Source of the DNA: Podospora comata
Lineage: Eukaryota > Ascomycota > Sordariomycetes > Sordariales > Podosporaceae
DNA length: 64,000 bases
Assembly (NCBI GenBank): GCA_017354895.1
Contig: CP071498.1
Coordinates: forward strand, 4,085,645-4,149,644
Direction of reading: 5' to 3'
The notes beneath the pieces are model-generated. The model ran no database searches and was not told the origin of the DNA. It saw nothing but the letters and a program-made list of their open reading frames with translations. Below are positions 21,559-32,001 of the stretch, one piece after another (positions within the stretch are counted from its first letter, which is position 1; the number at the start of each line of letters is the position of its first letter). Made by a program: the position numbers and the translations under genes.

Positions 21559-23986
21559 GGTGGGTTTCGGTGTGAACGAGAGCAGGTTAAGTCAGTGTGT
21601 GTGTAAGTGACTGAACTGATGGTAGTGAGATGTACAGCGACTGATGATGGAGCTGGGCGAGCCTGATGTAGATATAAGTCTGATGGTCTGGAATCTTGAA
21701 GATGCGGAGGTCTTGGATTCAAACTTGAGAAAGCGACTGCCTGGTCCAAAAAGTGGATAGGTAACGGCACCATACTGACGGTACTTTTCACCCCTCCACA
21801 CTCTCCCAGTCTACCGGGTCAGGGACAGCCCTAGGCTAACCGGAATGGCACCAAACCTAGTGTACTCGAGGAAGAGACAAGATATGCCATCCAATCATAT
21901 TTGCAGACAAGACGATAGATAATGTTGGGGCTCTTACCGGGTGGACTGACCAGATCAGTATAAAGATGACCGGGTGGTGGGCAGAGTCAGACGGGCGAAG
22001 CTTGAAAAGACGCCCCAAACAAAAGGCAAGAATGGGTTCGGTGGCCATGGTACGCTATTTGCCGGAGTGACCATGGACCAACGGATAGTGCGGCTCGGGG
22101 AGTTATCTGCCAGACGAGAAGCAAGGGTTGTATTAGTGTGGGAATAGGTAACCATTTCCAACCATGACGATGGTGGGTCAGTACATACCGAGTGCATCTC
22201 CTGGGCACAAGAGATAGTTCTCATGTGCTGGATCTCTTGGTTTTGTTCGCTCTTGGAGAGGAACATGCCCGAGCCCTCTGTCTGCAAAGCCAGTAAACTG
22301 TTGGTTACAACCCCTCACTCACGGAGCGTTGGGTGATGAACTTTCTGGGAACAATATCAGCACTGGTCAAGCTTGTTGCTATCTTAGGTGCACAGAATAA
22401 AGGCGCAGGATCAGGCATGTCATGGCTTGCAGTGGTTGACTGGCAAGGCACCGTATAACGTCGAATTTGTGGGTTTGAATAATCAAGACGCACCATGAGG
22501 CATCATGTCGTCATGAGATGAAGGGTGGAATGGATGAGTGGGCTAGGCATAGATTCGTCCTGAGCTCATTTCGAGTATTGACCGTCTACTCTCTTTCCTG
22601 ACATCTTGAGTTGTTGCCTGAGAAAATACATGGGTCTCTGAGGCCTTGATTCCACCCTCATGATTGCAGTCAGATTTTAGCGCATTATAGTGGCACAGCG
22701 AAACAATCCGCGATGCACCACGGATATTTCCTGTATGTTGGAGGTGGGATCCAAACAAGAACGAGCCTCGTAGTCAGAGTCAGGCGCGAGTTGTAAGCAG
22801 TCAAGCCATGAGTGAGGAGCCGCGTTTATGTTGCGGGAGAATGGACAGGTGGGGCGGTGCATTTGAACCAATGGGGGTGGCATCGCTGAGCTAAGAGGGA
22901 TGCCTGTCTTGGTGTTTTGCATGTAGGGATGATGAATGACAATGCCACTCTAGGGTATGAGTCTGGACAAGACCGCTCCGATGTCACCGACTGTTTGCCG
23001 AGTTGCTGATTGGTGGCTGTTGTGAGTGCAGTCCGGGCTTCCACGTGGAACTCAGCTGGTCTCGCTCCAAGTGTGCCTGCCAGGAACCAACGGCGATCTG
23101 TTTCAGGCGATCGGTCCCCGGCCCCCGCGGTAGGGCTGAGACGAATGGGAGCAGGGATGACAAGAGATGATGGTCATCTTGTAATCTGGATGCCTGAGGA
23201 AGCCCAAATCGGGTTGCGGAATCAGCGCGCCCATCCGGAGACGCAGCAAGAAATCTGTCAAGTTGCTGGCCATCTATACTTTGTGGTGATGAGATAGAGG
23301 ACACGAGGTGACTGATGAGGGCGGGTAATGACGCTGTGACATCACCTCTTGCGTGGGGAGGACCCCTGTCTCGCTGAATGGCTGTAGACCCTCCAACGTG
23401 CAGTAGCGGCGCATTCCAACTCCCGAGCAGTCACCTTCATTGGTCTCCTTACGTGGAGATACTTTTGCCAACCATAGCCGGTATACAGAGCAGATGGCAA
23501 ATGTGTTTCGACCAAAGAATGCTCTGTAGAGTCATGAATGCCTTGACAATGTTGAGCGCGTAGCCCAACAACTGCGGTGAGGCAAATCTTGCCCAAGTCA
23601 CGGCCAGTCCTCATAGGGGTATCGTCAAGAGCGAAGTTTTTAACGCCCATACCAGGTTGGGAAGGTGACTGCCAAGGCGGAACTGATGATAGACACACTG
23701 TCTTCTATTTGCGTTTTGGAATACTTTCCAAAGCAGTTTGTAAGCTCTTCACTTGCTGGGGGGTACATGTAAGCGAAGACGACCCAGTTTCAACGTCGAC
23801 TTGTGATATCCTTCTCTTTGATGTTGAAAACAGAGTAACCTAAAGTCATCATTGTAACAGGTGGCTTCTATCCCGACACAGAGCCTCTCTGTAATGGCCC
23901 CCAACATGACAGACAACAGCTACCCACCCCCATCGCCTTGTTTCGCGCCAGGTAGACAGAGTCTCACCTTGTAGTCATCCTTTGTG
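21559..23986. other. Long intergenic region, no convincing gene
   Basis: About 2.4 kb. Short minus-strand frames at 21857-22048 and 22984-23304 were considered, but no in-frame exon chain was found. No RNA gene or repeat recognised. Confidence 0.4.
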
Positions 23987-26117
23987 TCACCTGCCAACAG
24001 CCCTTTCCTCGTCAACATCCTCATCGTCCTGTCCATCTGCACCCTCACCACCTTGCTCTTCCTGACCTTCGTACTCGGCACTCTCTAACCCATGGCCTTT
24101 GATCACCCAGCTCCAGATCCACCCGCCAAGAGCAACACCGGCGAAAAGACCCCATGCAAGCGCCTCTCCCTTGGGCCTGACACGCATGCTCAAGGTAAAC
24201 AGGCCCCCAGACAAGAATGGCCCCACACTCCTCCCGGCGGCTGACAGCGTTTGAGCAATCCCGTTCAAAGTTCCCAATGTCTCATGGGAGGGAGCCGAGT
24301 TTGTGATCTGGACACGTGATCTGGGTCAGCACATATCAGAGGTGGGGGTAACATGATGAACTCACCAGAAGCATGACACTACTCAACCCCCCGACAGTGC
24401 AGATGCTCTTGATGATTAGAATGACTCCCAGTTCGCTATAGAGCCAGCCCTTGCCGCTGCCGATGCCCAGGTGAGGCGTTGAATCCAAGTACCCAATCCA
24501 GGGCATAAGACTCATAGCAACCGCCATTCCAAGTAGAGAATACCGGTATGTTCCCAGGTTCCCCATCCTCGCCTTGAGCCTTTCAAACACAAGAGCCTGG
24601 AAGACAATGGTGGCCAGGCCTGCAAGGGACAGGGACAGGCCGATGATGCCCGGTCCAAGCTTGCGTCCGGTGGGGGGAGGAGCAGAGACAAAGATTGGGT
24701 ACAGAGAGTTGAAAGAGATGTTGGCAAGCTGAAAGACAAGATAGGTTCCCAAGACGGCCATGGTATTTCGGTTGGCCAATTGTCGGAAGGCAGACTTCTT
24801 TTGCGACGGAGTAAGGCTGTTCGCATCCTCGTCATTTTCATCAGCTGCCTTGGTGTTCGCCGAACTGAGAAGTGCCTGCTGTTCTTGGCTATCTTGCTGG
24901 TGGTCAGAACTGACGGATTCCGACCTGTGTTTTCCAGCTTGTTGTTTTCTCCACGGCCGCTGGACAATGCTTTTCAGCCACCCCATCCAACCACGCGGGC
25001 CTCGTGCAGATGTCCCATCATGTTCTCCTTCCAAGGTTTCCTTGAACCATATCCCTAGCACAATGACACTGACGATCAAAAAGGCCGCCACCACAAGATT
25101 TGGTGTCAAGTAGGGGTATTTTGCCCCGTCAACCCCAGCATCCGTCTCCACCAACAGACCACCCAGGGCGGGCCCTGTAATGCTTCCGAGCGAATAGATG
25201 ACGGGAAGCCACGTAAATGCTCTGCTCTGGTTCGTCCTGTCAGTGACTTCGCCCAGACACGTAGGGACTACTGCCGCATTCCCGTTGAGCAATCCCATAG
25301 CGACGTGTACAATGATCAAGTGCGCATAGGTGGTGCAGATGCCAAAGAAGCAGAAGCAGCCAGCCAACAAAGATGTCCCGATCAGCATGACAGGCTTGCG
25401 TCCAATCCTATCAGAAAGCCACCCCCACAACAGATTGGTCGCCAGCTGTGCCATGGCAAAAGCCGATGCGAGCAAGCCCACGTACATGCCTTCCTGGCCG
25501 GAGGGGATCTCGGGAAACGAGGCCACCATGGCTGGGAGGTAAGGACCAATGGAATTGAGGGCTGTCTGCTCTGCCAGTGACAGGAGCGCGAGCAAAGCCA
25601 GTTGTCTCCACGGTAGCGGCGTTGAATTCGGACTCGTATCAGGTCTCGTGTGGTGGGGGCTGTTGTCTGACCCCTCGCCTCTTCGCGATGGCGATACGCT
25701 GGAGCCTCGTTCGTCGGCTTGTGAAAAGTAGTGGCTGTTGTCCTCTCCATGTTCTTCTCGCGATGGCGAATGTCTGAGCAATGACCGGAGCCATGAGTTC
25801 TTTCTCGGCCGCGTCTGCTGAGGCTGGTTGGAGGGCGTCGTGGGGGGTTCGGTCGGAAATGTGTGATATTTGGCGGTCGACTGTCGCTGGACCGGAGGAG
25901 GACGGCCGGCGACAGAACTCTTTCTTCGTCGGCGGCGGCGGCTTGATGGAGATTCGCGATAGGGAGAGAGATCGGGAAATGGCTCACCGGCGTGAAACGA
26001 TCCGGAATGGCGATAGCGTTTGACGGAGGGTCGTGGGATGCTCGACTGCGACTGCGGGTGCGACTGCGAGGCTGTCGCGGTGGTCGCGCTGGCAGCAACG
26101 GCGCCCGTGTGCACCAT
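23987..26117 (-). CDS. Major facilitator superfamily transporter (DHA1, ZIF-like) with long N-terminal tail
   Basis: 690 aa. Exons on the minus strand: 26117-24366 and 24307-23987; the 58-nt intron joins SVMLL to ITNSAPSHETLGT in frame. A cytosolic Ser/Pro/Arg-rich tail of about 165 residues (SRRRRRRKS, many SP sites) precedes the first membrane helix (RQLALLALLSLAEQTALNSIG). MFS motif A, GWLSDRIGRK, is at 232-241. Helices continue through GLLNGNAAVVPTCLGEVTDR and SRAFTWLPVIYSLGSITGPALGGLL (motif C-like GP-x-LGG). A charged central loop of about 90 residues follows, with a C-terminal half ending GTLNGIAQTLSAAGRSVGPFLSGG. The sequence resembles the fungal/plant zinc-induced-facilitator-like and multidrug proton antiporters. 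The substrate is unknown. The acidic C-terminus (QEEQGGEGADGQDDEDVDEE) is cytosolic. Confidence 0.9.
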
Positions 26118-26845
26118 TGTTGATGATGGCTGTGTCGTACTTACTCAAGGGTGCGGGCTCTAAGATGAGAGAGGAAGACCTTCAGCACCGCTGTCTCTCA
26201 AGGTCAGTGACGATGGAGGAACGGGCCAATGGGCAGCCAGGCAATTGCTCAACGGGCCCGGCTGCAGGGGATCCCAGTCGCTCCAGGAGGTGATGTCATG
26301 GCACCCCACGCCGCATTCGACCGATGCTGTGTTGACTGACTACCAAAGTATCGTCAAATGGTAGGGGAAAATAGCATAGGATAACTGTTGTGGATTGACA
26401 CACACACAAGACCTGCAGATGAGGAGCTGTCAATGTCAATGTCAGTTGCAGATCTGCCAGATACTCGGGCATCTGGGCAGTGATCAGGATGCTGCTGCTG
26501 CCCGCAGTGCGTTTACCCCGCATCCAGACAAATTTGTGTTCAGAGCCCCACCATACCTTATGGCAACGTTCTGGAAGCTCAACCTCCAAGCTCCAAAGAA
26601 GAGACCCCACCTCAGCTTTTATCACAAGGGCCTCCCCGGCCTCCTCTCATTGTCTCTGTTGACCATCACCTCGCCTAATCCGCGTCGCCGGGACTTTGGA
26701 GTTCAACCATGGAAAACTGCGCTGCTCAGCCGCGTCACAACACCGTCGGACAACACGGGCAGCCAGTCTCACGCGCGCGACCATCCAATCGGGCACTCGG
26801 TTTTTGAACAAGTTTATTGGCAGACGGCATCCATTGTATCGTACT
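26118..26845. other. Intergenic, no gene seen
   Basis: Contains the promoter side of the MFS gene and the 3' flank of the deformylase gene. No gene recognised. Confidence 0.45.
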
Positions 26846-27694
26846 CTAAAAGACAACAGTCCGGGTGCCGTTCAAAAACACCCTCCTCTCGGCATACCAC
26901 TTGACGGCGGCCGCAAGCACTTGGCTCTCTACGTTGGATCCCTCGTCCACCAGCGCCTTGGGGCTCAGGCTGTGGTCCACGCGGGCAACACGCTGCTCAA
27001 TGATGGGCCCCTCGTCAAGGTCGGCCGTGACAAAGTGCGCCGTGGCACCGATAATCTTGACACCGCGGTCGTAGGCCTGGTGGTAGGGCTTGGCGCCCTT
27101 GAAGCTGGGCAAGAAGCTGTGGTGGATGTTGATGATCTTGCCGCTCATGGCCTCGCACAGCGTCGGGCTCAGCACCTGCATGTAGCGCGCCAGCACCACA
27201 AGCTCGACATTGTGCTCTTTGATGAGTCCCAGGATCTGGTTCTCCTGCGCCGCCTTGGTGTCCTTGGTGACGGGGAGGTGGCGGAATTCGATGCCGTAGC
27301 TGGCGGCGAGGGGCGCAAAGTCTGGGTGGTTGGACACGATGAGGGGGATTTCGATGGGAAGCTGGCCCGTCTTGGCACGGAAGAGGAGGTCGTTGAGGCA
27401 GTGGCCGATCTTGGACACCATGATGAGGACCTTTGGCTTTTGTGCCACGGGCCGGATGTCGTACGTCATGTCATACTCGCCGGCCAGCTTCTCAAAGTGC
27501 GGGCGCAAGAACTCGGGCGACTCAGTCGGTGTTGGGCCAAAGTGCACACGCATGAAGAATTTTTCTGTGACGGGATCCGAAAACTGCTGCAGGTCGATGA
27601 TGTTGACCTTTTCGCCGGCGAACACGCCCGTCACGGCGTGAACGATGCCCGGCTTGTCAGGGCACGACAGCGTCAGGAAGTGGTCGTTGGCCAT
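26846..27694 (-). CDS. Formyltetrahydrofolate deformylase (PurU family)
   Basis: Hydrolyses 10-formyl-tetrahydrofolate to tetrahydrofolate and formate, feeding one-carbon and purine metabolism. 282 aa from the ATG at 27694, the only ATG in the N-terminal part; single exon. The N-terminal ACT domain begins HFLTLSCPDKPGIVHAVTGV. The C-terminal formyl-transferase fold has SNHPDFAPLA (about 121-130), VLARYMQVLSP, the catalytic N-I-H-H signature (NIHHSFLPSF, 189-198), GARPYHQAY-type KGAKPYHQAYDRGVKIIGATAHF, and the catalytic Asp in LDEGPIIEQ (D227). All three expected catalytic residues (Asn, His, Asp) are present, and length is normal for the family. No sign of decay: a housekeeping-type gene within otherwise accessory neighbours. 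Confidence 0.95.
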   Translation of the reverse strand: MANDHFLTLSCPDKPGIVHAVTGVFAGEKVNIIDLQQFSDPVTEKFFMRVHFGPTPTESPEFLRPHFEKLAGEYDMTYDIRPVAQKPKVLIMVSKIGHCLNDLLFRAKTGQLPIEIPLIVSNHPDFAPLAASYGIEFRHLPVTKDTKAAQENQILGLIKEHNVELVVLARYMQVLSPTLCEAMSGKIINIHHSFLPSFKGAKPYHQAYDRGVKIIGATAHFVTADLDEGPIIEQRVARVDHSLSPKALVDEGSNVESQVLAAAVKWYAERRVFLNGTRTVVF

Positions 27695-28101
27695 TGTTGA
27701 AATGCGTGCTGGGTGGGTGATCACTGGGTGAGTGAGTCCAAGCGAGGTCGTTCAGTGTTTTTGCCTCCTCAGTTTCAGGAATGACTCAACTAACGCACTT
27801 CGGAGCTGCCCGTTGGAGATGTGTCCACTGTGGAGTTTGGAGTGTGCACGCTAGGGTTAGGGTACCTGCATTTCGCTTGGCAGCCCCTGAGAGGCACGAG
27901 ATCTCGGAGCGACGACTTGACGTGTTGCAGTACGGGAATGATATTGGTTTTGGCATACCGGTGTGTCACAGTCTGGACAACATGGACATCTGGTCTTTTC
28001 TGAGCTCATGCCCCGGCCAGGGTGCTCTTTTGACGACAGCAGATCGATATCATGAGCAGGAAATCTTAACCGGCTGGTTCACGTTTCAAAAGACTGTCGA
28101 C
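27695..28101. other. Divergent intergenic region
   Basis: Shared upstream region of the deformylase (minus) and the carboxypeptidase (plus). The carboxypeptidase frame is open back to 27781, but the signal peptide begins at 28102, so this is treated as leader/promoter. Confidence 0.45.
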
Positions 28102-29804
28102 ATGGCGTGCTTGTTTGGTCTCTTGCTGCTTCTGTCAGCGGCTCTCCCTTGCTCCTTTGCTGTTTCTCAGTGGAATGAGGAAGTCGTGAACGGCATCCCT
28201 TACCGCACCTTTTACCACGCAGACACCAACAGCAAGCTTTCGATAGTCAGTAACTCTGGTATCTGCGAGACAACCCCCAATGTGAATCAACTCAGCGGAT
28301 ACATCCGCATCAGCGAGGATATCAACCTCTTCTTCTGGTTCTTTGAGTCTCGCAATAGCCCTGCAACCGCCCCTTTGGCTCTGTGGCTCAACGGTGGCCC
28401 AGGATGCAGCTCGATGCTTGGTCTCTTTGTCGAACATGGGCCTTGTCGTTTTCCTGATGGATCGCCAGCGGGATCTGACCCAGTGTTGAATGAAGAGAGC
28501 TGGAACAGCTACGCTAACATGCTCTACCTCGATCAGCCCGTTGGTGTGGGCTTCAGGTTTGTTGGCCTGTCTCAACGCGCAGGGAACCCGGTTAACAGAC
28601 GAAAGCTATGGGGTAGGCCAAGTGAACGCCACCACCCAGGGCTCGGTCTATGTGTGGACTTTTCTGCAGGCCTTTCTTGCTGCCAAGCCTGAGCTAGCCA
28701 AGTCACAGTTTGGCCTCTTCACTGAGAGCTATGGCGGTCGGTATCCTCTTGCGGTGCACAATACTTCGCGTAGGCTGATAGCGTTCAGGACATTACGGGC
28801 CGGACATCGTCCGCTTTATCCAGCAGCAAAACAAGGTCGTAGACCAAAACGTTTCCAACGCAGTCAAGATCGACATTATTGCCTTGGGAATCAACAATGG
28901 CTGGGTCGACCCCAAGCTCCAGTTTCCTGCGTACCTCGATTTTGGACTCACCAACAACTACAGGCAACTTGTGAATCAGTCGCAGTATTCAACTGGAATC
29001 ACTCTATACCAACAACGATGCGTTCCGGCATTGCAAAACTGCACCGTGACCACAGGGACAGCGGAAGATTGCAACCATGCCCACAACACCTGTTACGATG
29101 CGTTGGGTCTCTTTACCGTGGAGCTCCAGCGATTCGACCTGTACGACGTCAGAAGGGTCGACACATGGACTGGGATCCCAGGAACAGATATGTACCATGA
29201 GTATCTGGCGAGGTCTGACGTGAAAGATGCCATTGGCGCTCAGCGCGACTATACCGAGTGTTCCGACGTCGCCTGGGGCCTGTTTGACAGTACCGGAGAC
29301 CGTGAGTTGTTTTCTGGGCGACTGGGCTACGCCGCGCTGACAGCGATACAGCATCGAGATCCTTCCTCGGTGAGCTGAGTGAGGTTGTCCAGTCAGGTGT
29401 TAGAGTGCTGTTGTGGGCCGGGGATGCCGGTGTGTTTGTTCCTGGCCTGGTTTCCTTATCTGTCAATGAAGCTGACATGCATGTCTGGCGCAGACTATCT
29501 TTGCAACTGGATGGGCAATCTTGCTGTTGCGAACGCGATTGACTATTCAGGGCAGCTTGACTTTGTCAAGAGAGGCATGAGCGCCTATCAAGTCAACGGA
29601 ACATCTTTCGGCGAGTTCAAGACGGTCGAGAACCTGAGCTGGCTTCGAGTGTATAGTGCGGGGCATCTTGTGTGAGTTTTTATTTTCTGGTCCATCACAC
29701 TCTGGCCGCTGACACTTGGCCGTCTTAGATCCTCGGATCAACCCCGAGCCGCACTGCAGGCATTCCGCCAGACCATGGAAAACAGACCACTGGAAGCAAC
29801 TTGA
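28102..29804 (+). CDS. Secreted serine carboxypeptidase (S10), with an abnormal first intron
   Basis: Removes C-terminal residues from peptides, probably outside the cell or in the vacuole. Signal peptide MACLFGLLLLLSAALPCSFA. The S10 landmarks are all present: substrate/oxyanion loop LNGGPGCSS, QPVGVGF, nucleophile in ESYGG, catalytic Asp in AGDAD, and His in SAGHLV. A continuous 485-aa reading needs exons 28102-28560, 28583-28736, 28789-29301, 29352-29429, 29494-29671 and 29729-29804. Introns 3-5 (50, 64 and 57 nt) are canonical and intron 2 (52 nt) uses an unusual GTCGGT donor. Intron 1 would be only 22 nt (28561-28582, GT...AG), which is far below a spliceable fungal size. The likely alternatives are a frameshift here, making the gene a recent pseudogene, or a deletion inside a former intron. 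N-glycosylation sequons are frequent. Confidence 0.75.
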
Positions 29805-30126
29805 GTCGATATACAAGTTAGGTGCTTTTGCCCTGTTTGGATTTGAGTTGCTGGGAGTTTCGAAAGGGAATGTCTGCTGGATAGAGAAGGATCAGCTTTT
29901 GGCAAATTGAACCGAGTGTCCAATGTCCAATGTCGCAATCATGCCGATATATGCATGCAAGTGTATTTGTCACAGGCTAGTGTTTTTGGCTGCTTGGCCC
30001 TGAGGATGCTGACAGCCTAGACATATTCAGATAACGGTTGGCCATATATGAAAGCTCCAGATTCCAATTCTCACAGGCTGGTCACCTCCACGGTCCTCGC
30101 GCAGGTTTCCATTTTTCTAAGACAAT
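29805..30126. other. Short intergenic region
   Basis: 3' flank of the carboxypeptidase and upstream region of the FMO pseudogene. Nothing else seen. Confidence 0.5.
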
Positions 30127-31944
30127 ATGCGGGTGGCAGTCATCGGTGCCGGGCCTTCGGGTCTAGTGACACTAAAGTATCTGCTCTCAGCTTGTGACTC
30201 TCTGGGTTCTGACCCTGTCGAACCGATCTTGTTCGAGTCCGAGTCATCGGTGGGGGGGACGTTTACTCATCGCACATATGAGGATGGAGAGGTATGTTTG
30301 CAGGATGCTTTGATCACTCACCGGCTCACCAAGTGTACTGTAGCTTGTATCTTCGAAACAGCTTACAACATTTTCCGACTTTAGGCCTCAGGACTCTGAC
30401 CCGGACTTCCTTTCGACCGACCGTTATGTCGAGTACCTCAACGATTACTGTACAAACTTTGGGCTTTGGGAGCACATCAAACTTTCGACTACCGTTATAT
30501 CGATCCGCAAAAACGGGAACAGGGGCCATATCATTACTTATCGGCATCAAGACGGTCCACAGACTGCAGAACACGAATGCGATGCCGTGGCCATTTGTAC
30601 CGGACTCCACGTTACTCCGAATATCCCAAACATCAACGGCGTGGACCGAGTATCAAAAGTCTTTCACTCGTCCGAGTTCAAGAATAGGAGCCAGTTTGGA
30701 GTGGGGTAAACGGTGCTTATCTTGGGTAGTGGCGAGACGGCTATGGATCTGGGATACCTCGCCATCCACAGCCCCATCAAAAGAGTCTTGATGAGCCACC
30801 GCGATGGATTTTTGCGCGCGCCCAAGAGAGTTCCTGATCCTGTCATTTTTCCCATTCTTGGTAACAAGCCTGACCCGAACAGACTCAAGTGCCGGTCGAC
30901 ATCAGCAGTGCTAGTATTTTTGACACGGCCTACGTCCACCGCCGTCTGAGAGACCAAATGTTGCTGTGGCATTACTATGATATCTTTATCAAATCGACCC
31001 TTTGGTTGGTTGGCGGCTCCAAGTATGGAATGGCACAGTGGATAGGGGGGATATCGGATGAGCGGTATCACGCCAGTAAAAGTCTGTGTGTTTCTCTTCC
31101 ATCCCGTTGCTCGGAAGCTGATATTTCTACTAGCTTTCTTCAACAAATCCAACAAGGCCATGCCATATCTATCAGCCCCATATCGCCAAGAACGGGAATC
31201 GTCCATTGTCCAGAGAATCAGGTCTTCCCTCATTCAGGTGCCAATAGCAGAGACTGGTGGTCGACACATTGACCTGGCAACCTGGCCTACCCACTTTAAC
31301 GAACAAGGCATCGTTCATTTTCGGAGCAACAACCGTCCCGAATTCCACCGCCTGAAGGGCCAAAGGATCAAGCCTGATGTGGTGATATTTGCAACAGGAT
31401 ACACACAGACTTTTCCTTTCTTATCCGATGATTACCCTACGCCAGAAAGCCTTGATACACGATCCATCTGGAAGTCAACCTTTTGCGCCCTGCATTAGTA
31501 CCAAGGCCCTTGAGCATCACGGATGAGCCACATTACAAACTCAAAATGAACAACAGATCGCGAATCCAGTACGGAGTGGACCACGAGAGCTATGCATATC
31601 AGCTTGCACTTGACATGGGAGCTGCATCAGGATTCTCCCAAGTTTTATCGCGAGGATGGGCATATCAAACGTTAAAGGGCAGGCGCAATGGCGGGTGGCA
31701 CAAGTTGCCTCTAGTATGGGCTTTGGGAGCTAATTTCAACACCAAATTCCGGTTGACGGGCCCATGGAAGTGGAAAGGTGCAGAGGACGTGTTGGTGGAG
31801 GAGCTGTGGGCCACGGTTGAGCGAAGAGGAGGGTTCTTTGGCCATGTTACACTCTCTGGCTTGCCTATGGCTGTCTTTGGGTGCATCAGCTTGGTGCTGT
31901 GGGTGTTGGAGCCTGTTATGAACATTGTGGGGATGCTAATGTGA
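30127..31944 (+). pseudogene. Flavin-containing monooxygenase (FMO) pseudogene
   Basis: The remains of an FAD/NADPH monooxygenase. It starts well (MRVAVIGAGPSGLVTLKYLL, FAD motif GAGPSG), with a normal intron at 30292-30343. FMO landmarks follow: DRYVEYLNDYC, CTGLHVTPNIP, VFHSSEF and the NADPH motif GSGETAMD. A second normal intron fits at 31082-31133. Three lesions break it: a TAA at 30707-30709 where the family has Lys (GVG-K-TVLILGSG); a one-base deletion at about 30889, where AAG and GTG have collapsed; and a deletion with frame change near 31480, ending in TAG at 31496 and removing roughly the GFVRP segment. Downstream the C-terminal part is still readable (SRIQYGVDHESYAYQLALDM ... a terminal hydrophobic helix). 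Composition is normal, so this is ordinary decay rather than RIP. It is tail to tail with the P450, 57 bp apart. Confidence 0.88.
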
Positions 31945-32001
31945 GATCAGGCCCAAGTTGACAAAGACACAATTTATCCTAGCTCCTCTGACTGCACATC
32001 C

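Noticed and set aside
24300-24366. Suspected frameshift at the MFS intron acceptor
   Set aside because: Recounting the bases gave a 58-nt intron that joins MLL to ITNSAPSH in frame.
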